In this document: piece by piece, positions 25,630-34,921 of the stretch
How positions within the stretch are numbered: the first letter of the stretch is position 1
Layout: the number at the start of each line of letters is the position of its first letter
Source: Candidatus Saccharimonadota bacterium
GTDB taxonomy: Bacteria; Patescibacteriota; Saccharimonadia; Saccharimonadales; Saccharimonadaceae
Direction: 5' to 3'
Length of the DNA: 64,000 nucleotides
Assembly: GCA_017619315.1 (NCBI GenBank)
Contig: JAFZSN010000011.1
Coordinates: 109,371 to 173,370, forward strand
The notes under the pieces: model-generated
What the model saw: the letters and a program-made list of their open reading frames with translations, nothing else
Databases searched by the model: none
Told to the model about the DNA's origin: nothing
Made by a program: the position numbers and the translations under genes

Positions 25630-27047
25630 CGTGAAGTCTCCTTGTCTAGTGGTTTAGTTTGCAAGCTTTTATCATAGACTGTGGGGACAACCTTGGTTTG
25701 TAAAAGCTTCCCATTGTAGAAATAGTGAGCCAAAATCAAGCTTCGGGTCGTACCTGGCCACCATGCCTGGTCAAAGAATAGGTTACCGAGGCCATAATAT
25801 ATAGCACCGTTGCCATACAATTCAAATGTCTGTGGTTGATGGGCGGAAGTACCTACCACGAGGTCAGCGCCAAGATCGATCAAATGTCTAAAGAAGCCGA
25901 TTTCGTCACCAGGAACATTTTGCGGATAATCGCAAATTGGGTCCTCGTATTCCGAAGCATAAGCACTACATTCATAGTATTGAACATCGACAATCACGAA
26001 ATCACCCCGTTCTTTCGCGGCATTTATTTCGGCAATTGCGTTTTCTTCGTAGTATTGATTTGCCCCCGGCAAATCACCAAGCGTGGCACCGCCAGTAGAC
26101 TGGTTATAAGCTAGGAAAGTAATATTTGAACCTTTCTCGTTTAGTTGCAGAGGTTTCGCAGCATCATTGGCATCGCTGCCGCCACCGACTGTTTTAATTC
26201 CATTCGCCTTATATGTATCTAATGTCTCTAACGCCGCTGTTGCGCCACAGTCCAGATTATGGTTGCCAGTAAGCTCAACGATGTCTAGGCCAATTGCGAG
26301 CAGTGTATTAATAAAACGTTTGTCGGAGCAAATATTTTCGGAATTTGCATAATCTGTAAACGAAGATTCGTTTGATGTATGAGTGAGGTCAAAGCCAGAA
26401 AGATAGTCAGAGATTCCCTCAGCGAAGTATTCAGCATCACCAACTTGGTATAGCTTCGCATTCATGCCGCGAGAAAGAGCGGTTACGCCAGTTTGTGCAA
26501 ATGTAAGTACCGAATCTTTGGATGGAAAATCCTTACTAAACAAGTCGCTAACAAGAGGTTTTATTTCTTCATCATATTTCTCAGAATCAAATTTTATAGT
26601 TCTAAAAATCCCGCCTTTATCAAACTCGTCAAGATAATAATTGCCATCTACGCTCAGGAGTTTTACTTTCGAATCTAATTCATCAATTGATATATACTTG
26701 TATTCTCCTTCTTCGTACTCGCTAATATCTTCCCTGACGTCATAAAAATCAGCAACCGGAACAAATATATCAACCAAGAATTCGCCCTCGGCGGGTTCGG
26801 GCTTAGTGTCGGACTCGCTAACACTAATATACACGTCTTTGTCTAGGACCAGTTCTTCGGTAAAGGCTCCTTCAAGTTTGAATTTCTCGTCATCCTTCAA
26901 ATCCTCAGCATAATATACTACGCCAGGTATTTTGAAAATACCAGTCTTAGTAAAGAATTGAATGCCAAAAAAAGCCGCAGCAGCTACGACTATAAAACAA
27001 ATTATTAAGATTATAGGCCTACCCTTTTTTCTCGATTTCATCTCCAT
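25593..27047 (-). CDS. CapA family protein (poly-gamma-glutamate capsule type)
   Basis: A 484-residue membrane-anchored protein: one N-terminal helix (PIILIICFIVVAAAAFFGI), a spacer region with acidic patches to about residue 165, then a CapA/PGA_cap metallophosphoesterase-like domain. Typical blocks are FAQTGVTALSRGM, IVELTGNHNLDCG, VVDVQYYECSAYASEYED and VVGTSAHQPQTFELY. CapA proteins take part in capsule or poly-gamma-glutamate export or in envelope maintenance. TATAAT lies six bases before the ATG (leaderless). It is followed by the serine hydrolase gene in an overlapping unit; capB/capC partners are not seen. Confidence 0.85.
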   Translation of the reverse strand: MEMKSRKKGRPIILIICFIVVAAAAFFGIQFFTKTGIFKIPGVVYYAEDLKDDEKFKLEGAFTEELVLDKDVYISVSESDTKPEPAEGEFLVDIFVPVADFYDVREDISEYEEGEYKYISIDELDSKVKLLSVDGNYYLDEFDKGGIFRTIKFDSEKYDEEIKPLVSDLFSKDFPSKDSVLTFAQTGVTALSRGMNAKLYQVGDAEYFAEGISDYLSGFDLTHTSNESSFTDYANSENICSDKRFINTLLAIGLDIVELTGNHNLDCGATAALETLDTYKANGIKTVGGGSDANDAAKPLQLNEKGSNITFLAYNQSTGGATLGDLPGANQYYEENAIAEINAAKERGDFVIVDVQYYECSAYASEYEDPICDYPQNVPGDEIGFFRHLIDLGADLVVGTSAHQPQTFELYGNGAIYYGLGNLFFDQAWWPGTTRSLILAHYFYNGKLLQTKVVPTVYDKSLQTKPLDKETSRWFLNRLISIRP

Positions 27048-27133
27048 AACTTTATTATACTACTTTTTTGGTTTTTAAGAAGTAATATCTTTACTACGCA
27101 CGCATTGAAGCGAAAAAGTGTTATAATATACTT

Positions 27134-29085
27134 ATGTTTTTAAGGCTTAAAAATGACCGGTTAGATAAAGATATTTTCTCGCCAAATGAGAACATTAGAT
27201 TTCATTTTCCATTAAAGCTCATCGATTGTACTATTCAGTCTACAAAGGTGACAAAGAAGTGGTTAAGCCTTCAAGGCTGGGATTTGTTATCTGTAGCCAC
27301 AAACCATCATTTAGTAGCTTCACTCCAGTAAAAGAGTTCAAGAAAAAGAACAAAGGCGATATAGAACTTAAGTGGGGCGAAGATAGGCTCGTGGATAACA
27401 CTTATAACGAGACAGCTTTTTATTTAGTTGAAAACAAAGAGCCAAAGAGATCAATGACTTTTAGAATCAGGGTATTTGATAATGCGGTTGCATTTCGTTA
27501 CGAAATACCGCCCCAGCCGAGTTTTTCTCAGCTGACATTAAAAGAAGAATTGACCGAATTCAATCTAGACCCAGAATCTACTGTTTGGAAAATCCCCGCC
27601 TATCAGCCAGATCGCTATGAATATAATTATGAGCGAATATTGCTAGAGAACTTGAAGGGTTCTGTCCATACGCCATTCACGGCTCTCACGCCGAACGGCG
27701 TATATTTATCTATCCACGAGGCAGCACTTTATAATTACGGATCAATGACCTTAAAACTCGGCAAAGACGAAGTACTGAAAGCCGACATTACTCCGCTCTC
27801 CGATCATACTGTCGCGCACCTTAGGCTTCCCTTCCATACTCCATGGCGCCTCATCATGCTCGCAGATTCCGCCATCGAGCTGACCAAGAACCGCACTATG
27901 TTTGCACTAAATGACCCACCTAAAGGGGATTTTAAATGGGTGGAGACTCTTAAATTTATTGGTATTTGGTGGGCGATGTACGTTGGCGAATGGACTTGGG
28001 CGCCAGGAGAACGCCATGGTGCTACGACTGAGCACGCAAAGGAATATATCGACGCAGCCGTCCGTCTCGGTATCTCGGGACTCTTGATTGAAGGCTGGAA
28101 TGATGGCTGGGAAGGCGATTGGCTCGAAAATGGCATTTTTAACAAATTTACGGTTTCGGCACCCGATTTTGATTTGGAAGAAGTAGCGAGATACGCCAAG
28201 CGGAAAAGAGTCGAAATCGTTGGTCACCACGAAACGGTAGGATTCATCGATAACTACGAGCGACAACTAGAAGAAGCCTATAATTATTATGCTGCAAACG
28301 GCATTCATTACCTTAAGACCGGCTATTCTGGCTCGATGATGCTCATAAAAGGACGTCGCGAATACCATCACTCACAGTTAGGCGTCAAACATTACCAAAA
28401 AACTGTAGAACTAGCCGCAAAGAAACATATTTGCCTAGACATTCACGAACCAATCAAGGGTACCGGCATCGAGAGGACGTGGCCGAATCTTCTCTCCCGT
28501 GAGGGAGCTCGTGGCCAAGAATACGAAGGTGGTGCAATCTCGCCGTCGCACGCTTGCTACTTACCATACACTAGACTATTGTCAGGTGGCATGGATTACA
28601 CTAGCGGCATTTTTGATTTAGCAAACGAGGCTAAACATATTGCGACGACTCTGGCACGCCAACTAGCGTACTTTGTCACGATCTATTCCGGCATGCAAAT
28701 GGCCGCCGATCGCCCATATATCTACGAAGACAAATTCAAAGAAGAATTTGAGTTCATTAAAGTAGTGCCGACTAATTTCGAAAAAACAATTCCCCTTGCC
28801 GGCGAGATCGGAGAGTATTACGTTGTGGCCCGCAAAGATCGCGACAGTAACGATTGGTTTATTGGCGGTATAACAAACGAGAATTCTAGGAGCGTAAAGC
28901 TTAATTTAGATTTTCTGGATGACGGGCGATACAAAGCTAAACTCTATACGGACACCGATAAGTCTCATTACAAAGAAAACCAATTCGCAATTAATAAAGA
29001 AGTCAGGAATCTAAATAAGAACGACAACCTAGATATTTATATGGCGCCTGGCGGTGGGTTTGCTATTTGGCTTAAGAAAACCTAA
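27134..29085 (+). CDS. GH97 glycoside hydrolase with frameshift near the N-terminus
   Basis: GH97 enzymes remove alpha-glucose or alpha-galactose units. The main frame (from about 27199 to 29085) carries the family blocks HTPWRLIML, LLIEGWNDGWEGDW, HHETVGFIDNY and CLDIHEPIKGTGIERTWPN. The N-terminal strand is in a different frame: ATG 27134, with TATAAT six bases upstream, reads to FSPNENIRFHF and then out of register, while LYYSVYKGDKEVVKPSRLG is in the main frame, which has a TAG at 27196. One base seems to be missing at about 27199-27222. No signal peptide is seen. The codon TTG at 27226 has no ribosome binding site and is a poor alternative start. Confidence 0.75.
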
Positions 29086-29598
29086 TTATTCACGAATTGC
29101 TGTAATTATTAATCGATGTGTAGCATCTTTGTCGCCTAAGCTTTCCCCCGCGCAAGTCATTAGGACTAAAGTATCGCGATCCGCTCTCTTCAGTAGTTTG
29201 CTCATATTGATATCAGATTTCGGTGCGACATATTTAGAAACGATTCTATAAACACCATTATTATATACAACTATGTTATTTAGGCTCGCTTGGTTTAGTT
29301 TAGAAAATACGGTTGTAGCATGGCCGATGATTAAAGTTTTATTCTCTGAGCGTTGAAAGCTTCCGGCGATGTAATCCGGAGTTTTTAGCTCACCGTCTAC
29401 AAGAGAAAGCTGTACGACATCAGCTTTTAGGTCAATATCAGGAATCAGTAAGACACTGTCGGCATTTAAAGCTTCTGCGCTGGCGAGAGTATTTGAAGTA
29501 TCAGCAAAAATAACATTCATGGCGATAAAGCCAAACAGAAACACAAAATACACAATGCCAAAAATGTATCTTGAACGAATCCGGTGTCTTAATTCCAC
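29086..29598 (-). CDS. Sortase family transpeptidase
   Basis: A 170-residue sortase with an N-terminal membrane helix (YIFGIVYFVFLFGFIAMNVI). The catalytic triad is visible: H93 (LIIGHATTV), C149 (LVLMTCAGES) and R162 (ATHRLIITA). Sortases join LPXTG-like signals to cell-wall or pilin amines. Its subclass is unclear; at this length it resembles small class D/E enzymes. The start codon is GTG with AAGGAGGAG upstream. I saw no protein in the window with a clear C-terminal sorting signal, so its substrates lie elsewhere. Convergent with GH97. Confidence 0.85.
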   Translation of the reverse strand: MELRHRIRSRYIFGIVYFVFLFGFIAMNVIFADTSNTLASAEALNADSVLLIPDIDLKADVVQLSLVDGELKTPDYIAGSFQRSENKTLIIGHATTVFSKLNQASLNNIVVYNNGVYRIVSKYVAPKSDINMSKLLKRADRDTLVLMTCAGESLGDKDATHRLIITAIRE

Positions 29599-29632
29599 AC
29601 TCTCCTCCTTAATGCTTATTATAGCATAAGTT

Positions 29633-30178
29633 TTATAAACCAGGACTGTATTTTTTTAGTACTTTTTCATGATATTTGTAGTTAGGATCATGCTTGTGGA
29701 CCTCAGCCCAAAAGCTCTTAGAATGATCCATGTGGTTTAAATGCGCAAGTTCGTGGAGGATAACGTAATCGGATAGTTTTGGCGGAAGCTTCATAAGCCC
29801 AATATTTAGAGAAATAGTCTTGTTGCTAGAACAACTTCCCCACCTTGTATTTGCGTGAGACAGGCGACACTTGTCATAAGTATAACCGTATAATTTAGCA
29901 AAATACTCCAGGCGATAAGGCAAGTATTCTTTGGCCTTTTTCATCATGATTTTTTTCTGGTAATCGCGGGCTCTTTGTTCGTTTGGGTTTTTCAAGGGAA
30001 GTTTCTTCCGAATAACGTCTCTATTTGAGTTGAGAAAACGCTTTGCGAGGAAATCAGAAGTATACTTCGGTACTGACATCATTAGTCTACCAGAAGTAGA
30101 CACGGAAAACTTTACCCCACGAGAAAGAGCATTCTTGCGAACGATGACTTCACCAAATTCTTTATCTTTTATAACCAC
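29633..30178 (-). CDS. YgjP/WLM-type metal-dependent peptidase (DUF45)
   Basis: A 181-residue protein of the YgjP family. The zinc motif is HELAHLNHMDHSKSFW (HExxH, with a third His downstream), preceded by RWGSCSSNKTISLNIGLMKL, both typical of the family. No signal peptide, so cytoplasmic. The physiological substrate of this family is not well defined. The start appears to be GTG at 30178, two bases after the stop of the upstream P-loop gene, so the pair is probably one unit. Confidence 0.85.
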   Translation of the reverse strand: MVIKDKEFGEVIVRKNALSRGVKFSVSTSGRLMMSVPKYTSDFLAKRFLNSNRDVIRKKLPLKNPNEQRARDYQKKIMMKKAKEYLPYRLEYFAKLYGYTYDKCRLSHANTRWGSCSSNKTISLNIGLMKLPPKLSDYVILHELAHLNHMDHSKSFWAEVHKHDPNYKYHEKVLKKYSPGL

Positions 30179-30180
30179 GG

Positions 30181-30693
30181 TTATTTCTTAGTCTCGGAGA
30201 GCTCAGCTAGGCCTTTAACGACGTGACGGCATTGTGTTTCAAAAGTATGTTTTCCAGAAAGAATAATCGGCTTCTCTGCCTCGGAAGGAGCTTCCATCTC
30301 GGCGGTTGCATGCTCAAAGATTTCTTTTGCTTTGGCGACATTGCGACAGCGTTTTTTGAGTCTAGCCCTGATAGTGGCGACGTCAGTTTGCACCCACACA
30401 AGAGCAGGCTCGTAGCCATAGTTTCTAAGTAAGTTTCTGATCTGTAGACGGTCTTGTTCTGTATCGATACCGCCTTCGACGACAATCGAAGCCTTTGTTT
30501 TTAAAATTTGTTCTAGGACAATAATAGTAGCCTCTTTTGAGAAACCGTAATCTTCTTCTAATTTGTTTAGGTCGTAATATGCTAAGCCGAATTTTTTCGA
30601 GAATGCTTCTGAAAATGTAGACTTGCCGCAGCAAGGAGCACCGAACACCAACAAGGCTCTTGGTTTTGTCGTTGTATTATTACCTTCCATATA
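30181..30693 (-). CDS. P-loop kinase-like AAA protein
   Basis: A 170-residue P-loop protein. Walker A is VFGAPCCGKSTF; VVEGGIDTEQD may be the Walker B region, and RARLKKRCRN looks like the lid segment of small nucleoside or shikimate-type kinases, so a phosphotransferase is likely though its substrate is unknown. The start at 30693 (MEGNNTT) is chosen because the longer frame lacks a binding site and TACAAT lies nine bases upstream of 30693. It precedes the YgjP-like gene. Confidence 0.7.
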   Translation of the reverse strand, partial: YMEGNNTTTKPRALLVFGAPCCGKSTFSEAFSKKFGLAYYDLNKLEEDYGFSKEATIIVLEQILKTKASIVVEGGIDTEQDRLQIRNLLRNYGYEPALVWVQTDVATIRARLKKRCRNVAKAKEIFEHATAEMEAPSEAEKPIILSGKHTFETQCRHVVKGLAELSETKK

Positions 30694-30752
30694 TAGATTA
30701 TTGTAACACACTATTAATAAAAAAAGCAAAAAACATCGAAGAGCAGAGAAGT

Positions 30753-31763
30753 TTAGTTGTTGACGCCATGATGAGCGGTGAACGAAGAAGCGTCTAGTTT
30801 TGCAAAAATGTAGCCATGTTCTTTACCAAATAGAATAATGTTTTCTACGGCATCAACTGAATATCCTTTGATGTCATGCTGTAGAACAACGGAACTACCG
30901 CCAGGCTTCAGAGCATTAACTACTCGTTCATATACGCCCTCAGGTGTAGTTACGCCTGCCGCATCGCCTGAAGTCACATTCCAGTCAAAATAAGTAAAGC
31001 CACGATTCTCGACTTCACGCGCCAGGTAGCTCATAATACGAGAACCACCGTCGTAACGAGTACTGATGGTGTTTGAGCTACCGCCGGGGAAGCGAATTAG
31101 TTTGGAGGTATATCCAGTAAGATTTTTAACTCTATTCTGTACGGCGGCAAGATCTTCAAAATAGGCATCTGGACTCGAGTAAATACTACTATAGTTGTGA
31201 GAACAGGTATGAAGCGCAACACTATGCCCTTCGTCATACTCTCTCACGACCATATCGTCCGACCCAGCACACGTCACAAAGAAAGTCGCTTTGACATTAT
31301 GCTTTGCCAGAACATCGAGAAGCGCCGAAGTGTATGCTCCAGGGCCATCATCGAAAGTTAAATATATAACACCGGTTGGCTCAAGTACGTTAACCTTTCT
31401 GGTCACTGTAGTGGAATTCCCATGTTCATCCGTCACGATATATTCAATCGAATATTCGCCTACGGTATTCGTATCGACTTCACCGTTTATATCTACTGTG
31501 ACATCAGTACGATCATCGTAAGCAGTTACGCCGTCGTCTTCGAAAGTGGTGCCCAGAGCAACATTTATGTCATCGCCGCCGTTTATAGTTACAGTTGGCG
31601 GCACATCGTCAACCGGCAGAGGAATAAGATGCGCGCTAAGATAGGTATCGCTATTAATATAAGAATTAAAACAAAACAAATAAATATCAGCAAGCAAAAG
31701 TATACCCACAACAACCAAAAATATAATACGCAATGTAAATAGTAAATTATTTCGCCTTGCCAT
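30753..31763 (-). CDS. Polysaccharide deacetylase with Ig-like (DUF5011) domain
   Basis: A 336-residue membrane-anchored NodB-family enzyme. Domains in order: membrane helix at 10-33, a DUF5011/cadherin-like module at about 56-127 (VALGTTFEDDGVTAYDD, TDEHGNSTT), then NodB homology from 133. Catalytic and metal residues: D138-D139 in LTFDDGPG, H185 and H189 in HTCSHNY, RFPGGSSN, and LQHDIKG near the end. It probably removes acetyl groups from peptidoglycan or another surface glycan. The ATG lies only 17 bases after the CCA end of tRNA-Trp on the same strand, so the two may share a transcript. Confidence 0.9.
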   Translation of the reverse strand: MARRNNLLFTLRIIFLVVVGILLLADIYLFCFNSYINSDTYLSAHLIPLPVDDVPPTVTINGGDDINVALGTTFEDDGVTAYDDRTDVTVDINGEVDTNTVGEYSIEYIVTDEHGNSTTVTRKVNVLEPTGVIYLTFDDGPGAYTSALLDVLAKHNVKATFFVTCAGSDDMVVREYDEGHSVALHTCSHNYSSIYSSPDAYFEDLAAVQNRVKNLTGYTSKLIRFPGGSSNTISTRYDGGSRIMSYLAREVENRGFTYFDWNVTSGDAAGVTTPEGVYERVVNALKPGGSSVVLQHDIKGYSVDAVENIILFGKEHGYIFAKLDASSFTAHHGVNN

Positions 31764-31780
31764 ACCGATTAATACTTTAC

Positions 31781-31855
31781 TGGCAGGGATGCTCGGAATC
31801 GAACCAAGATCTACGGTTTTGGAGACCGCTATACTAGCCGTTGTACTACATCCCT
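31781..31855 (-). tRNA. tRNA-Trp (anticodon CCA)
   Basis: On the minus strand: acceptor AGGGATG/CATCCCT, discriminator G, encoded CCA at 31781-31783, anticodon stem GCGGT/ACCGT with loop CTCCAAA, T arm CTTGG-TTCGATT-CCGAG. The deacetylase gene begins 17 bases downstream. Confidence 0.93.
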
Positions 31856-31922
31856 AAATGTCCCAGGGTTATTTTACCACAAAATGGCGACAAATCATAC
31901 TATTTATGCTAAAATATAAAAG

Positions 31923-33149
31923 ATGAAAATACTTATGCTCGGGTGGGAGCTCCCTCCCTATAATAGCGGTGGTCTAGGAGTGGCCTGTCTTAACATGGCA
32001 AAATCCTTAGCGAGCCAAGGGGCAAGTATTGATTTTGTGGTGCCATATTCTGCGGAGCATGAAGACGCTAAATTCATGAATATTTTGTCTGCGACTAGAG
32101 TATCACCTTTTCTCCGCTACGGAAATGGCGCATACGCTTCATCGGAAATCGAGAAGCTATTTATTGAGAATCAAGACGCAGGCGATTGTCAGTCGATTCG
32201 TGATATTCAAAAAGATTATTGTGAGTATGTCGAAGATTATCTAGAGGATCATCATCCCGACGTTGTGCATGCACACGACTGGTTAACTTACGAAGCTGGC
32301 CTAATAGCTAAGCAGAAATATCACATTCCGCTCATCGCGCACGTGCACGCCACCGAATTCGACAGAGCAGGAATGAGGGAAGGCAACCAGCTTATCCATG
32401 AGATCGAATACGAAGGCCTGATGCATGCGGACCGAATATTTGCGGTGTCCGAAACTACCAAACGGATCATACATGAAAAATATCATATTCCCTTGTCAAA
32501 AATTGAAGTTATTTACAACTCGCTAGACTCTCGTTATGAGGAAGATAAATATGAATTCGACGACTCAACCTATAAATACATCGAAAGCCTCAAAGATTCT
32601 GGCTGGACAATCGTTTCGACTGTGAGTAGATTTACAGTCCAAAAAGGTCTCACTCACCTTATGCGCGCAGCCGCTATGGCGATTTCCGAAAACCCTAAAC
32701 TACTATTTATCTTCGCAGGTGATGGCGAAGAAAGAAACGAGTTGATAAAACTATCCGCCGAACTCGACATAACCAAAAATGTCATTTTCACAGGCTTCAT
32801 CCGCGGCAAAAGACTTCGCGACATCTATTCCCTTTCGGACATATTCGTAATGAGCTCAGTCTCGGAGCCATTCGGGCTGACGGCGCTCGAAGCTGCTCAC
32901 CACGGCGACTGTCTTATCCTTACTAAGCAATCTGGTGTTTCGGAAATAATCTGGTCGGCACTAAAATACGACTACTGGGATGAACACAAACTCGCCGAGC
33001 AAATTTTAGCAATTTCAAAACAGCCCGCCCTAAAAAAGGCACTAAAAAGCAGCATCGAACAAGAGTATCATCAAATCTCGTGGGACAAAATTGCTAAAAA
33101 GTGTCTTGAGATCTACAATGATACAGTTGAAAAAAGGAGAAAGAAATAA
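31923..33149 (+). CDS. GT4 family glycosyltransferase, glycogen-synthase-like
   Basis: A 408-residue GT-B enzyme. The N-terminal MLGWELPPYNSGGLGVACL matches the sugar-nucleotide/acceptor loop of glycogen-synthase-like GT4 proteins; VVHAHDWLTYEAG and the C-terminal SSVSEPFGLTALEA (the E-x7-E region) are also typical. With the directly following GH57 gene it fits a GT4-GH57 pair that makes or trims alpha-glucans in the cytoplasm. A TAAAAT box seven bases before the ATG and the absence of a binding site suggest a leaderless message. Confidence 0.88.
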   Translation: MKILMLGWELPPYNSGGLGVACLNMAKSLASQGASIDFVVPYSAEHEDAKFMNILSATRVSPFLRYGNGAYASSEIEKLFIENQDAGDCQSIRDIQKDYCEYVEDYLEDHHPDVVHAHDWLTYEAGLIAKQKYHIPLIAHVHATEFDRAGMREGNQLIHEIEYEGLMHADRIFAVSETTKRIIHEKYHIPLSKIEVIYNSLDSRYEEDKYEFDDSTYKYIESLKDSGWTIVSTVSRFTVQKGLTHLMRAAAMAISENPKLLFIFAGDGEERNELIKLSAELDITKNVIFTGFIRGKRLRDIYSLSDIFVMSSVSEPFGLTALEAAHHGDCLILTKQSGVSEIIWSALKYDYWDEHKLAEQILAISKQPALKKALKSSIEQEYHQISWDKIAKKCLEIYNDTVEKRRKK

Positions 33150-34364
33150 ATGCGCGCAATCTGCCTTTATCTCCACATCCACCAGCCAACTAGGTATCGT
33201 CAGTACTCAATTTTTGACGTTGGAAATAACTCCAATTATTATAACGATCGCATCGACGGTCGCCAGTCCAACGAGAGGATTTTTAAAAAGGTAGCCGAAA
33301 AGAGCTACCGCCCAATGCTAAAGTTGTTAGAATCTAAGGTAAAGCAGAATAAACGATTCAAAGTTTCTTTCTCGATCACCGGCACCTGGCTTGAGCAGGC
33401 CGAAAAATGGGATCCAGAACTAATTTCTGCTATTAAAAGAATGGTAGATACCGGACAAGTGGAAATTGTCGGCGAGACCTACTATCATTCCTTAGCCTTC
33501 TTTTACGATAAAGACGAATTTAACGCACAAGTTAAATTGCACGAAAATAAGGTCAAGGAATTGTTTGGCAAAAAACCAAAAACCTTCCGGAATACCGAGC
33601 TGGCCTATAATGACGGACTAGCCAAATGGGCCGACGAAAAAGGCTACAAAGCTATACTAGCCGAAGGTTGGGGTAAAGTTCTCGGTTGGCGAAGCCCAAA
33701 CCATATTTACCGCCCGATAAATTGCGATCACATTAAACTGCTGCTCAAAAACTATCGTTTATCTGATGACATAGCCTTTAGGTTTAGCAATCGCGCTTGG
33801 GAAGAATGGCCACTCACGGTGCCAAAATATATTGATTGGATCAATATGGACGCCCTCCGCGGCGGTCTCATAAATCTTTTCATGGACTTCGAAACCTTTG
33901 GCGAACACCAATGGAAGGATACTGGAATTTTCGAATTCATGAGTTCGTTCATCGATAAATGGCTTTCGGAATACGAGAACGTCTTCGTTACGACATCAGA
34001 GGCCTGCGATCTATATGAACCTCGAGACGAGATATCGATGCCAGAGACGGTTACGTGGGCGGACACCGAAAGAGATCTGTCGGCGTGGTGCTCAAATTCT
34101 ATGCAAACTTCCGCCACTGAGGCCTTATACGGCATGAAAGAAGATGTCCTAAAATCCGGCGACGAAAGACTGATCGCGGATTGGCGGAATCTCACAACCT
34201 CAGACCACCCATATTCAATGTGTACGAAGTACTGGAATGATGGCGATGTACACGCATATTTTTCCGCCTATGCGTCCCCATATGAATCATATATTTTCTT
34301 CATGAACATACTAAGAGACATGGAATATCGTCTGAATATACAAAAAACGGCAAAAAACCGTTAA
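33150..34364 (+). CDS. GH57 family glycoside hydrolase (alpha-amylase/4-alpha-glucanotransferase type)
   Basis: A 404-residue GH57 protein. The start AICLYLHIHQPTRYRQ is the conserved first block; VEIVGETYYHSLAFFY is the second, FRNTELAYNDG holds the region with the nucleophile-side Glu, and LFMDFETFGEHQW contains the acid Asp. No signal peptide. Its ATG follows the GT4 stop with no gap, so they are coupled. Activity could be alpha-amylase, branching or glucan transfer; the sequence alone does not decide. Confidence 0.9.
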   Translation: MRAICLYLHIHQPTRYRQYSIFDVGNNSNYYNDRIDGRQSNERIFKKVAEKSYRPMLKLLESKVKQNKRFKVSFSITGTWLEQAEKWDPELISAIKRMVDTGQVEIVGETYYHSLAFFYDKDEFNAQVKLHENKVKELFGKKPKTFRNTELAYNDGLAKWADEKGYKAILAEGWGKVLGWRSPNHIYRPINCDHIKLLLKNYRLSDDIAFRFSNRAWEEWPLTVPKYIDWINMDALRGGLINLFMDFETFGEHQWKDTGIFEFMSSFIDKWLSEYENVFVTTSEACDLYEPRDEISMPETVTWADTERDLSAWCSNSMQTSATEALYGMKEDVLKSGDERLIADWRNLTTSDHPYSMCTKYWNDGDVHAYFSAYASPYESYIFFMNILRDMEYRLNIQKTAKNR

Positions 34365-34427
34365 ATACCTTAGTTTTGGTAAAATTACTTGTAAAATAAG
34401 ATTATTCGTGCTATAATAACAGGAATT

Positions 34428-34637
34428 ATGGCAAAAAAGAATAATACGAAGCGAAAATTGGTAGGCCTCGTCTCAGAAGAGTCAGGGGTACGCGCTTACT
34501 ATACTAAGAAAAATACGATGAACACTCCAGATAAGTTGTCTCTTCGTAAGTATGATCCGGTTCTTAGAAAGCATGTCTTATTTGTTGAAACCAAGAAGAA
34601 TCTTGGCCGCAACGAAGTCAAGGAAAAGAAACGCTAA
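34428..34637 (+). CDS. rpmG: 50S ribosomal protein L33
   Basis: A 69-residue L33: KRKLVGLVSEESGVRAYYT, then KLSLRKYDPVLRKHVLF. It has no cysteines, so it is the zinc-free form, and carries a 12-residue tail (GRNEVKEKKR). The message is short-leadered: TATAAT ends ten bases before the ATG with AGGA between. Monocistronic, with a strong terminator at 34650. Confidence 0.93.
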   Translation: MAKKNNTKRKLVGLVSEESGVRAYYTKKNTMNTPDKLSLRKYDPVLRKHVLFVETKKNLGRNEVKEKKR

Positions 34638-34649
34638 GTAGTACACATG

Positions 34650-34677
34650 AAAAACGGGGCCAGGGCGCCCCGTTTTT
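34650..34677 (+). terminator. Terminator after rpmG
   Basis: AAAAACGGGGC...GCCCCGTTTTT hairpin, symmetric. The next 245 bases, to 34921, show no gene, only a weak AGAAC/GTTCT hairpin near 34890 that may end the helicase transcript. Confidence 0.8.
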
Positions 34678-34921
34678 GTAGTTGCTTTTAATATGGTATT
34701 CTGAATTGTGAATTTTTCAAGCAAAAACGCTTATTTTGTTTTGTAGGTAATTAATGGAGATCGAGACCGGCTCTAGTCAGAAACGCGCGAACGCAATTTG
34801 GACATAGAACTAGAAACAAACCTCGCTTGCATAAGTACCTACGACACTAGCATAAAAGCACCACCCCTTCCTACGTATATATAAAGAACAATAGTTCTAC
34901 AACTATATACCATAAAATATA

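Noticed and set aside
27226-29085. TTG at 27226 as the true start of GH97
   Set aside because: It has no ribosome binding site and would remove the first beta strand of the GH97 fold, while a leaderless promoter and a fitting N-terminal strand exist at 27134 in another frame.
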